Shown one piece after another: positions 53,993-64,000 of a stretch of 64,000 nt of DNA (the first letter of the stretch is position 1; each line of letters begins with the position of its first letter). This stretch comes from Flammula alnicola (taxonomy: Eukaryota > Basidiomycota > Agaricomycetes > Agaricales > Strophariaceae). Below the pieces are notes generated by a model that made no database searches, had not been told where the DNA came from, and saw only the letters and a program-made list of their open reading frames with translations. The translations under genes were made by a program, and so were the position numbers. The DNA is taken from assembly GCA_015499995.1 (NCBI GenBank), contig JADNRV010000001.1, positions 310,001 through 374,000 on the forward strand, given 5' to 3'.

Positions 53993-54356
53993 ATTTCGGA
54001 CGGATGATTCGCCATTTCACCCTTTGCCTCTTCACTGGAATATTTGCCTTTTCTGTCTTGAAAGTTCAGCTTTCGACGACATCATTTATGACCACATCCC
54101 CCTGAATCCCATACACATACAACATACGGACATACGTTTATATTTATCATTCGTGGCTGGTACATCCCCTCCCATACACACTTCTTGTTTATTCTCGACG
54201 CATTCATCGTGTAACACATTTGTATAATTCCATTATTCTTATTTCAACCTTCATTACAATTCGTTCTACGAAAGACAAATCTCTCTGTCTCCTTGGTATA
54301 TTCGTCTCCAACCCAGAGTACTGCTCGAAAAGATCAGAGAGTGTTGAGGACATCCT
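53993..54356. other. Intergenic stretch between convergent genes
   Basis: About 360 bases between the RING stop and the editing-protein stop. CA/AT-rich, no gene or strong hairpin seen; presumably the two 3' untranslated regions. Confidence 0.4.
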
Positions 54357-56072
54357 CTACTGCGGCATTTTCTCTGCTCTCTTTCCATACACCAATAAAC
54401 TTACCACTCCACCTGGACCTTTGCCTCCACCCTTGACGCCGAGTTTCGTCTTCAACCCATCTCCGACGGCCTTTACCTTGGAATCATCGGAGCCCAGGAC
54501 CAGCACCGTCGAGACCGAGGTTGTCGTTTGGGTAGATGGAGACGAGGACAGAACAATCACATATGGACAGGTTGCCTCTCCGGCTGGCGGCATCGATGCG
54601 CCCAGGGCAAAGGCAATGGCAGTCAAGAACCCGAGCGCGTTAGCCGTATCGTCCGTCCGATGTACGTGATACTTGAACAAGCCGCTCCTTCTCCACTGCT
54701 GGTGATCTGCGCTACAAGCCCCTTGGCGATGTGTTCCGCGAGTTCCTGCTCCGTATCGCTGACACGCTTCTCCGCCCTCTTCCGCTCTTCGACGACTTGT
54801 GTGACGCGGTCTGGCACGAGCGGGGGTCCGCAGCTGAGGATGGACGCGGTGCTTGTGAGGAGTGCGTGTGTTGATGTCAGGTGTGCGATGAGGCGGGGCC
54901 GGAGAGGAAGTACAGGCGGGCCGAGGTGGTTGAGGAACGAGATAGTGCTTCGGTGTGGGGGAGGAGGAAGAGCTGGAGGTTGTGGATGCTTGGGAGGTGG
55001 GTACCACAGCATCTAACCACAGAATTGTGTCAATCTACCTTGGTTTGAGAAACGGTCAACGTTACATAGGGTTAATACGCACGGGTTACGATCGACGCCG
55101 TCTATGACTACAACACGCTTGACGCCGCCTGTGTAGTCTTCAGGAAGAGCCTTGCCGACTGAGCGACCGCTTTCGAGCTTGGGCACGGTGTTTGCCTGTT
55201 CCTGTACGGGATCGAGTTCTTCGACTTCCACGTGCACTCTACGACCCTCGAAGACGAGCTTGTTAGCTTCAGCCTGAATGGACGCGATTTCGTCTTGGGT
55301 CATCCCCCGTGGAACCTCGACGTAGCAGGGACTTGGGTAGCTCGTTAGAGACCAGGAGAGTGTTGGGAGGTTCAGCCGAGTTTCGAGCAGGGCGGAGAGC
55401 ATGTGTTGGGAAGTATGCATCGACATCTGGATGAAATATTTAAGACTTGAGGCTTCATTCAGACGTCCGATATGGATGAGAGACTGACATGGTCGTATCG
55501 TCTTTCGTAACCTTCTTCACCAAGAGCCACAGTCACTTTCGCGCCTGCCTGGAAGGCGAGCAGGGCAGTCTCGACGTCGAGCCCCTCACGGACTTTGACA
55601 TAGTGCACGGCATGCCCACCGTGTCGCTTTGCTTGTACTACCTCCCATAAGGCACTGTCTTCACTAGTCGTGATGCGCCCTGTATCCGTAGGCTGGCCTC
55701 CGCCCTCCGGAAAGATGACGGTGTCGTGCAAAAGCACAAGGAGGAGAGGCGCGTTAGGGATCTCTGGTGCCAAAACTGCCTTTTTTGCCTTTTTTCCGGG
55801 ACCATTGGCAGCGGCTGGAGGAGATTGAGCAACAGATGCACTGACGACGGTGGTGTCTAACGTTCGTAGAAGGGGGTCGCCTGTTCAAATTTAAATGACA
55901 GTGAGTGCGACGTCGGGTATTCAGGGTGAATTAAACTTGATAGTACGTTGACAAGCTAGGAGACCAACAGGACGGAGACTTCAGGATCAGACGGGACTTT
56001 GAGTGTAGGAGAGATTATGCGATGGTAATCTGGAGGGGTTGTGGGTGCGATAAGGAAAGCAGTAGCAGCCAT
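54357..56072 (-). CDS. Alanyl-tRNA editing protein (AlaX/AARSD1 type), frame interrupted
   Basis: Free-standing editing factor that hydrolyses Ser/Gly mischarged on tRNA-Ala. ATG 56072 starts MAATAFLIAPTTPPDYHRII. Expected N-terminal ACQRDPLLRTLDTTVVS follows. The AlaRS-like core has DTVIFPEGGGQPTDTG, then HTSQHMLSALLE (HxxxH) and, behind an intron, CCGTHLPSI (CxxxH); together these bind zinc in the editing site. The C-terminal DHHA1-like part has RTDDTANALGFLTAIAF and the Gly-rich VKGGGKGPGG, ending KMPQ. To read one protein, three apparent single missing bases are required, near 55975, in a GGGG run at 54894-54897, and near 54690. I read these as sequence errors or recent decay. Family is certain. 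Confidence 0.85.
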
Positions 56073-56483
56073 TTGCTTTTTGTAACTTGAACTTGAACTT
56101 GAACTATTTTGACGATGAACTCGAACCACGACTCGGAAGAATGGCCAATGCCCGTTGTCGGCGAGAGGATATTCCAGAGGGAGATGTTATCATGACTCAC
56201 GAATAAAAAAAGCCTTGCTATCTGGGAATCCCTCGGTACCGGCGGACTAGATGACAACCTCCACAATCACTGGTGAGAGTTTCCAAAACCAATTATGCTT
56301 TCTGGTGTCAAACTGCCCAATAATACTTAATTCAAGACGTCCCCGTCACCCTCACAGGTACAACTAGCCCTGCACAGCGTACACGAGCCGATGCTTCTTG
56401 CCCCAGCGGAACTAGGATCACTCTATCGCGTGTTCAAGTCGGGCTTACTACCTCGAAATCGTCTTCTTACGACGCCTACTTCC
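56073..56483. other. Divergent promoter region, editing protein and second transporter
   Basis: About 410 bases. Short exon-like pieces exist on the plus strand (MTTSTITG from 56252, then DVPVTLTG across a splice), and the transporter frame itself extends upstream to an alternative ATG at 56391. I see no evidence to prefer these over ATG 56484. Confidence 0.4.
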
Positions 56484-58650
56484 ATGGCAAGAAATCAAGT
56501 TGCACTAGAGACACCCGAAACTGAAGATCAGCCTTTGCTTACGACCTTCAACCTTTCTGGTATGTCAGAAACCGGTGCTCGTTCTGTGCTTTGCTGTCTT
56601 TGCATTCTAAAGTTTGTCTTGAAGACGGCAATGAAGGACTTCACGATTGGGCTGGGTCCTCTGAGGAAAGGAAGAGGTTGGAACAGTCATTACTGAGGAA
56701 GCTAGATCGTCGAATGTCCATCCTGGTGTTGATTTACATTTTGAACTGTAAGCCTCCTCTACTTTCTCTTGTAAAGAGGTCTTTCCTTACTCCAATCCCT
56801 GAATCTTTAGACATGGACAGAAACAATACATCGTAATGTTTGCCCTAGGATATGTTCATGACGTGGTCTCATCGCCATTTTCACAGAGCTGCCCGGCTAC
56901 GAGGTTTTGAGGAAGACTTGCACTTGGAGGGCGCGCAGTTCGCGACGATATTGTCCATTCTCCATATTGGCTATATCTTAATGCAGGTACCTTCGTGAGT
57001 TTGTAGGGTTCATCTCGTAGAACCTGGCCTCATTGCGTGCTAGGAACATGTTTCTGAACTATTTCGGAAAGCCATCCAAATACTTGCCATGGTGTATGAT
57101 CGTTTGGGGTGGACTTTCGGTGTGGACAGGTATGCACGATAGCGTTCTGCATAATGCATCCTATGGTCCAAGTTTTGTTTATCCATTCATTTTTGGAACA
57201 GGCTTTGTTACAAAGTTCGTAGGATCTGCACGAATATGCTTGAGGTTTTGCTTACGATATCGTTCAGCTACTTCGGTGCTCTATGCATTCGATTCCTCCT
57301 TGGATTTGTCGAGGCGGCCTTTTTCCCTGGAGCATTGGTGAGCGAATCGGAAGAAAGACTGTTTCCATTCACTTACATCTTGTCAAAAACTTCTCAGTTC
57401 CTCCTCGCGAAGTGGTATAAACGGAATGAGTTGTCTGAGCGGACTGCTCTGCTTACTTGTGGAATCCTTTTAAGCAATGCCTTTGGGTCCCTTGTGGCTT
57501 CAGGTATACTCGACTTTATGGAAGGGTTTCTCGGCTTCAGGGCTTGGCGGTATGTCCGCTCTCTGAAGCCCATAAGTGCCATTAGCTTACTCCGCTTCCT
57601 AGATGGCTTTTCTTTGTTGAAGGCATGATTACAATCCTTGTCGCCATCTGGTCCATGTACATCCTTCCAGATTTCCCTGAAAACTGCTCAAACTGGCTTA
57701 CACCGTCCGAGAAGGCTCTCGCCATGCAGCGTATGGCTGAAGACTCTGGCCATATTGATATAGAATATGATTCTACGGAAGACGTCATATCTAAGGGATT
57801 TCTTGGTCGATGGCCAGGACTACAATTGGCTGTAACAGATTGGAAGGTGTGGTGGCTTGCGTTGACGTTACTTTGCATAGTTACATCGCTATCTTTTGGT
57901 GCCTATTTCCCGACGCTTTCTGCTACATTGGGGTACGGTCCGACTGTTACATTGCTCCTGTGTGTCCCTCCGTGGCTGTTCGCGACAGGAACTTCTTTGG
58001 TGCTGTCGAGGTAGGTTTGGGGTTGAATCTCTGTAAACATTTTACATTATTAACGAATCCTGTTGAAATAGGCATTCGGACAGTGCAGGCGAGAGATCCA
58101 AACATATCGCATCTTCCTTATTCATTGGCATTGTTGGCTTCTTCCTCGCAATGTCAACGATGAATACATCTATTCGATATATCTCATTGTGAGTCAACAC
58201 ATTGAGACGACTGCCAGTCCCTTTTTTGCTTATTCGCTTATTCTGCAGATTTTTAATGGCGCAGTCTTACGGCGGATTTATTTGCTTCCTCGCCTGGGCA
58301 AGCGGCTCCGCCTCACATCCACCTGCGAAACGTGCTGTTGCCCTTGCATTGATCAACTGTATCTCACAACTTGGAAACGTTGCTGGCTCGTGAGTCCTTC
58401 TGTACCATTTACCTCTGACCTGCTCAGTTGTTGACGTGGACTGATCATTGATACTTCTATTGTCAGGTACATTTGGCCATTATCTTGGGGACCCACCTAT
58501 AATACCTCATACACTATATGCATCTTCATGGGTGCCTTGAGTATCGCAATGTGTCTAATCTTCCGGATTCACCTTGCTTGGTTAAATCACGAGGCGGATG
58601 AATCAGAGGGGGAGCGCGGCAGTGGAAAGGGATATCGTTATATGTTGTGA
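56484..58650 (+). CDS. MFS transporter, Dal5-like, paralogue of the 49.5-52 kb gene
   Basis: Twelve-helix permease. MARNQVALETPETEDQPLL (ATG 56484; MLLAPAELG at 56391 is in the same frame and possible) is spliced to DGNEGLHDWAG and LLRKLDRRMSILVLIYILN, YMDRNNTSAARLRGFEEDL, YILMQVPSNMFLNYFGKPS, FVEAAFFPGAL, KWYKRNELSERTALLTCG, FFVEGMITILVAIW, NWLTPSEKALAMQRMAED, LAVTDWKVWWLALTLL, GYGPTVTLLLCVPPW, HSDSAGERSKH, NCISQLGNVAGSYIWP and a tail ending GKGYRYML-stop. Block-for-block similarity and the shared final RYML show it is a duplicate of the inverted neighbour; both keep the DRNN and KWYKRNEL motifs. The intervening RING and editing genes are unrelated. Substrate unknown. Confidence 0.93.
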
Positions 58651-58994
58651 ATTTTTATTAGATGAATTACACGGAAGTCTGTAATCTGAGACCACCCTTG
58701 CTTGAAGAAAACGGGCGCGCGTAAATATTTTGACTGACGGATAAATCTCGGGAGGTTCAGTCGCCCCTAACGGTTCATAATCCTGCTTCTTGGTCGTTCA
58801 GCTGATCTATGGATCTAAACAGGCCTATGGCTCACAACGGCTTCTGCAAACTTTCCCTTGGTGTTTTTATATCTAACTTCTGGATAAACCAAAGCTCTCT
58901 CGCTGTCGAGCAGACTTGGGACTTTACCCGAAGACATCCCACCCGAACGACTTGAAGGATTTCGACTCGAAAACTTGAATATCGACCGTTGAAC
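58651..58994. other. Promoter region of the beta-mannosidase gene
   Basis: About 340 bases, no gene; the minus-strand frame 59158-58832 overlaps the first mannosidase exon and is a shadow. No TATA box stands out within 100 bp of the ATG at 58995. Confidence 0.35.
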
Positions 58995-61900
58995 ATGAGC
59001 CTTGCTGCTTCGAGGTCGCTGACGGACTGGAGCTTCACCGAGGTGGGCGGCGGAGATGGGACGAAAGCTGGCGAATGGTTGCAGGTTTCATCGTTTCCGA
59101 CCACCGTGCACGTCGAGCTTTTGAAACTGAAGAGAATTCCTGATCCTGTAAGCGTCATCGATCTTGCCTCCCCTTGTTAATATTTGATGATTGAACTCTT
59201 CGATCTTGCTTCCAGTTCGTCGGACTCCATGAGTGGGATGTTCAATGTAAGCTATTCGGATGCCGTTATCTCCACCTAGGATAACGAATGTTGGATTTTT
59301 GTAGGGGTCGGAGAGAAAGACTGGGCTTTCAAAACCACATTGAATGTTACGGAAGCAGAATTCGCGTTTCCGAACGTTGATCTTGTTTTTGAGGGCTTGG
59401 ATACTTTCGCTTCTGTGAAACTGGTAAGCCCCTGTCTTCTTTTATATTTTACTTGGCCTAAGCAGCGCGTCTCGGCGTCCACTAGAATGGCGAGGTTATC
59501 CTGAAGTACGTGTGTCTCTGTGTCGATTTTTATCTGCATGTATTCATTTTTGGTGCAGAGCAGAAAATCAGTTTATTGCCCACAGAGTTGCAGTGAAATC
59601 GAAGCTCAAAGTCGGCGTCAATGAGCTACTGATTCATTTTGAGAGTGCCTTCTTGAAAGGAAGAGACGTTGAAAAGGCCCACGAAAAATATGCACTCTGG
59701 AACGGTGACTCTAGCCGTCTCCATGTCCGCAAGGCCCAGTACAAGTGTGTCCCTTCTGCCCTACGTAACCTGCAAACAGTCTTCTCACCTTCTACAATTG
59801 TAGCTATGGATGGGATTGGGGTAAGAGGATTACCCCGCAGACAAGACAGAGCACCTTTTTAACCTGCTTTTACTAGGTCCGGTTTTAATGACCATCGGCC
59901 CTTGGAAGCCTATCAAACTCGAGACATATCAGAACCGCATCATGGAGCTAGACGTCAGGAGCGAGGTCTCAGAGGCGCTTGATGTCAGGTTATCGGCCAC
60001 TTTCACATTTTCCGAGAAAACGCCCGGATATGCGTCTTTTGTTTTGAAGAAACCGGACGGATCAGTGGAGGCGTCTGCTAACAAGTTACCTGTGAATGGT
60101 GCAGGACTAGCCAAGGTCCAGTTCGAATGGCAACCTGAGGAGATACAGCTTTGGTATCCTGTTGGATATGGTGCTCAACCATTGTACACCGTTGAGGTGG
60201 AGTTGACGGATAAAGTGAGCTGAAGTCGCCTCATAGATTTCGACCTTGACCTCCTTTCGTTTTCGAAGGGTGGAACTCTTCTCGACAAAAAAGCTGACCA
60301 AGTCGCGTTCCGTCGCGCACTCGTCGTTCAAGAAAAATTGATTGATCAGGAAGGTTTAACGTTCCTATTTGAAATCAATAACGTCAGGGTCTTCTGTGGT
60401 GGTCCGTACATTTTTTATTATCAAATCGACTGTAACATTCAAAATGTTGTTATCAGGATCGAATTGGATTCCAGCTGACTCGTTCTTGACAACGTACGTT
60501 GTTAGCGACATCGCCTGATCTCATTGCTCACTTCACGCATACATGAAGGATGACTCGCGAGAGGTACAGAGCATGGCTCCAGCTCCTCGTTGACGGGAAC
60601 CAAAATATGATTCGGGTCTGGGGAGGTGGTGTCTATGAATCCGACGACTTCTACCAGATTTGCGATGGTATGTCGTATTCCTGAACATCTTCTTGCGTAC
60701 TCATTGACTCATTTCCCACTGACCAGAACTTGGAAGTCAGTGGTCATTAGAAATGTGTGCATAATGCCATTCATCTATTTTTCACAGTTCTGGTCTGGCA
60801 GGACTTCATGTTTGGATGTGGACAGGTATTTCCTGGTAATGCTGAGCCTGAGTCCCACTAACATCTTTTAGTACCCAGCGTACAATTCTTTCTTGGATTC
60901 TGTCCGTGAGGAGGCCATACAAAACGTGAAGCGTTTGCGACACCACCATCGGTGGTTATTTTCGGTGCCTGAACAAACTGAAAATTTTCGTGTTCATTTC
61001 TAACGGCTCTTACTTGTCATATTTAGCCGGAAACAACGAGGGTACGTTCGCTGTAATCCTCATGCTTCGCAACGAGGATTAATTCTCACCTAAATCAGAC
61101 TATCAAATCGCGGAGTCATTAGGACTTGAGCTAGACTATTCCGATGAAACCTCCGATTATCGCAAAACAAATTTCCCAGCTCGTTTCATCTATGAACGAG
61201 TACTTCCTTCCGTCGTAGAAGAACACTCCAATGTATTCTACCATCGAGCGTCCCCTTACAGCGGCCAAGGCAAGCCAACTACAGATAGGACCCTGGGAGA
61301 TTTGCACCAATGTCCGTATACCGTCCAGTGAATGACTGCAAATACTAACCCGAGGTGCTTTCAGGGAATGTCTGGCATGGATCCCAGGAACCATGGCATA
61401 ATTGGGATATTCTTTCAGGGCGATTTGTTTCGGAGTTTGGCATGTGAGTAGAAACATCATCTCATTGTTGAAAAGGTTGTCTTACACTCGGAACAGGCAA
61501 GGATATCCAGATATCCGCACCGTTGATTATTGGCTTGGTGGAAATAACGCTGAGCGCTTCCCACAGTCAAGGTTACCCGGTCAATGGCTATATGCGCGCA
61601 TTATCCGATTCTTATGCTGTGTATGACAGAACAAACAACAATCATAATAAGGCGATGGCTTTGAGCGCCGCTGGAGGTGTGTGGAGTGTTTTCTTGCCCG
61701 ATGAGATATCATCTTATGATCTTTCCAGCTTTACTTGATGGAGAATTTAAGCATGCATTTGACATGGAGAGGTACATGCATATATCACTTCATCAACCTG
61801 TTTCGTCTGACGTAAAAAAGCTACGTCTATTACACCCAAATTATGCAGGCCGAGACGTTGGCTTCTGCCTATCGTCTGTGGCGCAGAAACTGGCGCGGAA

Positions 61901-62737
61901 AAGGTAGGGAATATACTGCTGGTGCCCTCGTTTGGCAGGTCAGGAAAAATAAATATTGTTGTGTTTGACATCCTGCTCACCTACTTCGTACTTAGATTAA
62001 CGACTGCTGGCCTGTGACATCGTGGGCCATTGTCGATTACTTCCTAAGACCCAAGCCTGCATACTTCTCGGTCCGACGCGAACTTCGGTCTTTTACTGTT
62101 GGCATGACAAGAAAGGATAAGAAGAGTTTTGCGAATGACCGCTCCGCAGCCGACTTTACCATCGAAACTGTGTTGGAGATCTGGGGGACAAACAGCACGC
62201 TTTCAGAGAAGAAAGTAACCCTCCAAGTTACATCTTTCGATTTGGAATCGGAATGGACGGATAAGTGGGAGAAAGAAGTCGTTTTGGCTGCCAATGCGAG
62301 CACCGAATTGTTCAGAGGAGAAGTTCCGGGCCAACCTAGCAGGAAGAAGCTCAGCGATCTGCCTAAGGTCATCATCATATCTGCGCGGATCCTTGATGGT
62401 GAAACCGTCTTAGGACGATACTCCAATTGGTATGTACATTCTAAACGACTCCCATTAATATCGCTAATCTCTTTGTAGGCCTGAACCTTTCAAATATATC
62501 CATTTCCCGCCTGCGGAAGATCTAGGACTCGAAGTAGACGTCGGAGCAGATGGCGAAAGTGTGACTCTATCGACCAAGAAACCCATCAAGGGAATCGTTC
62601 TCGACGCTGAAGGAGATGATGTCAAATGGAGTGACCAAGCTATTGACCTGGTTCCAGGAGATCCCCAGACTGTTCAAGCTGTCGGTTTGAAGGGCAGAGC
62701 AGTGAAATTGCGCTTCTTAGGCGACGGCACTGCTTAA
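58995..62737 (+). CDS. Beta-mannosidase, glycoside hydrolase family 2
   Basis: Cuts beta-1,4-mannosyl residues from N-glycan or mannan fragments; no clear signal peptide, so probably intracellular or vacuolar. ATG 58995 starts MSLAASRSLTDWSFTEVGGG. Motifs: KAQYNYGWDWGP, NMIRVWGGGVYE, DELGILVWQDFMFGCGQYPA, the acid/base region AGNNEDYQ (Glu catalytic), WHGSQEPWHNWD, GRFVSEFGMQGYPDIRTVDY (Glu nucleophile), YYTQIMQAETLASAYRLWRR, INDCWPVTSWAIVDYF and a C-terminal beta domain ending RFLGDGTA-stop. Very small exons are needed: 20 nt (59486-59505), 17 nt (59804-59820) and 9 nt (60727-60735). Apparent missing single bases near 60945, 61652, 61668 and 61747 break the frame at conserved blocks (HHPSVVIF, KADGFERR, RRLELYL, ENFKHAFDME). 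Otherwise complete (~850 residues). Confidence 0.9.
60727..60735 (+). other. 9-nt micro-exon of the beta-mannosidase gene
   Basis: AACTTGGAA lies between acceptor ccactgaccag (to 60726) and donor gtcagt (from 60736). Joined to GATG before (to 60667) and TTCTGG after (from 60788) it reads GAT GAA CTT GGA ATT CTG, i.e. D-E-L-G-I-L before VWQDFMF. This restores the residues expected in GH2 mannosidases. Skipping it removes E-L-G. Confidence 0.85.
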
Positions 62738-62969
62738 ATAAAGTTGGCCGCTGCTCAAAGAGAATTGCATGTACATACAGGATTTTGTATTATGACTACT
62801 TACCCAATGCATCCCGTGTAAAAATTTAGGAGAATGGCACGATACACTGAGAAGCCGTGGCATTATGTGTATGTTTTGTGATGTATAGAGAATTGCATGA
62901 ATGACAATACAGCAAAGCAATGCGACAAAACGCGACCCAAAAGTTCCCGAGGAAAAATGCGCAAATACG

Positions 62970-63798
62970 CTACATGACATAACATCCCCCTTTAGAAGAA
63001 GGCTGAGGAGGTTCAGGAGGTTGGAGATTGCGATCCGAACGTTTTTCTATCTCCCCAAGGCACAGTTCAAAGACTTGCGCTACCAATCGTATATTAGGCA
63101 TGTGCTCCATCGAGAAATCGGATGCAACAACTCACCAACATTGATATTGTTCTTAGCGCTGGTTTCAATCCAGGCCGCGTGATTATGTTGCGCTAATTTT
63201 TCTCCTTCGATCGCCTCAACCTGACGACTGGGAGTGCTGTGAGGTGCATCACGTAGGGAAGAAAGAAGCGACGCAGTCGTGGGCCCGACTTACCTCGCTT
63301 GGAGGTCCATCTTCGAGCCAACAATAACACAAGGAACATCCTGTGTCCCACAGAAGTCGATGATCTTGTTGTACACATTTTGGACCATGTTGAATGAATT
63401 TCGAGAGGTGACAGAGTATACAAGGACATAGCCGTGAATGCCAATGGCGTGCTTAGAGCTGAGAATGGAGTATTCGTCCTGGATATATTATCTGATTTAA
63501 TCAGTGTATCAAGCGCCCGACGGCAGTACCCGACAGACCTGGCCTGCTGTATCGATTATCTCGCATTCGAACTCTGTACCTTTGTAGTTGACTGTCTTCT
63601 GAAAGTTAGTCTCGATTGTTGGATAATAGGCTTCGACAAAGTGGTTCTCGACAAATTGGACGACCAACGACGACTTTCCTGGAATAGATGACGACCATGA
63701 GAAGGAATGACGTAGGGATGAGGGATCAACAACTCACCGACGGAACGGGAACCTAATACTGCGATTTTTCTTTTTTTGAGAATATTCCCCCCAGCCAT
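62970..63798 (-). CDS. RHB1: Rheb-family small GTPase
   Basis: Ras-like switch that activates TORC1 growth signalling at endomembranes. Starts MAGGNILKKRKIAVLGSRSV (ATG 63798). The P-loop GSRSVGKSSL has the Arg in place of Ras Gly12, a Rheb signature, and is interrupted by an intron after GSRSVG. Then come VENHFVEAYYPTIE (switch I), DTAGQDEYSILSSKH (G3), GYVLVYSVTSRNSFNMV, VGSKMDLQ (G4; NKxD is here SKMD) and ETSAKN (G5). The tail PPEPPQPSSKGG ends in the CAAX box CYVM for farnesylation. Six exons; stop at 62970. Convergent with the beta-mannosidase gene at 230 bp; the remaining ~200 bp to the window end should be its promoter. Confidence 0.93.
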
Positions 63799-64000
63799 GT
63801 TACAAAAATTAGAGAAAAGGAATGGTGTGGTAGGGGTTTGAGGGAGGAGGAAGAAGGGAGAAACAGGAATCGACCCTTGAATATTCCGGCCTTTTGATTA
63901 TGAGGCCTTGAGATTCCCGGTACCTGCCTAATTGACCGATATAGGCTGGATCGTTGCGGGATGATTTTCTGTCCTCTCCAAGGGTTTATATGGGGCAGAA

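Noticed and set aside
56252..56390. MTTSTITG and DVPVTLTG pieces considered as extra 5' exons of the second transporter
   Set aside because: They do not join in phase to the permease frame with clear splice sites, and the paralogue starts at the equivalent of 56484.
1..64000. tRNA, rRNA and riboswitch genes
   Set aside because: Scanned by eye for T-loop boxes, GGTTCGA-like motifs and cloverleaf pairing on both strands; none was convincing. A covariance-model search would be decisive.

Overview
The window is nuclear DNA of a filamentous basidiomycete, most likely an agaricomycete (mushroom class). The support is: many short spliceosomal introns of about 45-80 nt with GT-AG ends; a Swi6/Mbp1-type APSES factor and a 7-TM orphan family of agaricomycete type; a DIRS-type tyrosine-recombinase retrotransposon; and dense housekeeping genes on both strands with intergenic gaps of a few hundred bases. 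No bacterial, organellar or viral gene set was seen, and no rRNA, tRNA or CRISPR could be supported.

Layout. 0.3-6.2 kb: a Kha1-like K+/H+ antiporter faces an Mbp1-like APSES cell-cycle factor. 6.2-22 kb is an accessory island. It holds a 422-bp hAT-type MITE with an exact 8-bp duplication, a 241-bp MITE, a 523-bp hAT-type MITE with another exact 8-bp duplication, and a DIRS-like retroelement (gag, RT-RNase H, tyrosine recombinase, all on the minus strand). The DIRS element is split in its RT gene by a 6,542-bp palindromic foldback element at 13461-20002. That element is flanked by a 7-bp duplication and carries long inverted arms, inner inverted arms, perfect hairpins, an array of about 13 hairpin units, and a further 441-bp terminal-inverted-repeat insertion. 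Removing it and one duplication copy joins the RT reading frame exactly.

22-37 kb: Cdc14 phosphatase, an unrecognised (perhaps broken) gene, the DEAD-box helicase Dbp8, a BTB/POZ protein, Mob1, a DJ-1/Hsp31-like protein, a U1A/U2B''-type spliceosomal RRM protein and a Lag1-type ceramide synthase. 37-44 kb: a secreted protein with a probable cellobiose-dehydrogenase-type cytochrome/DOMON domain, a 250-bp tandem duplication, a 7-TM orphan membrane protein and a degenerate-looking S9 peptidase-family protein. 45-64 kb: Snf7 (ESCRT-III), a Nem1-type phosphatase, two Dal5-like MFS transporters flanking a RING protein and an alanyl-tRNA editing protein, a GH2 beta-mannosidase with very small exons, and Rheb GTPase.

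The genes do not form one pathway or cluster. Cdc14, Mob1 and the Mbp1-like factor are all cell-cycle or mitotic-exit components, but their proximity looks incidental. The most noteworthy signals are the nested foldback element with its rebuildable empty site, three MITEs with clear ends (two with exact 8-bp duplications), 9-, 17- and 20-nt exons in the beta-mannosidase gene, and a repeated pattern of apparent single-base deletions in conserved exons, which points to residual assembly errors (or recent decay) in 54-62 kb.
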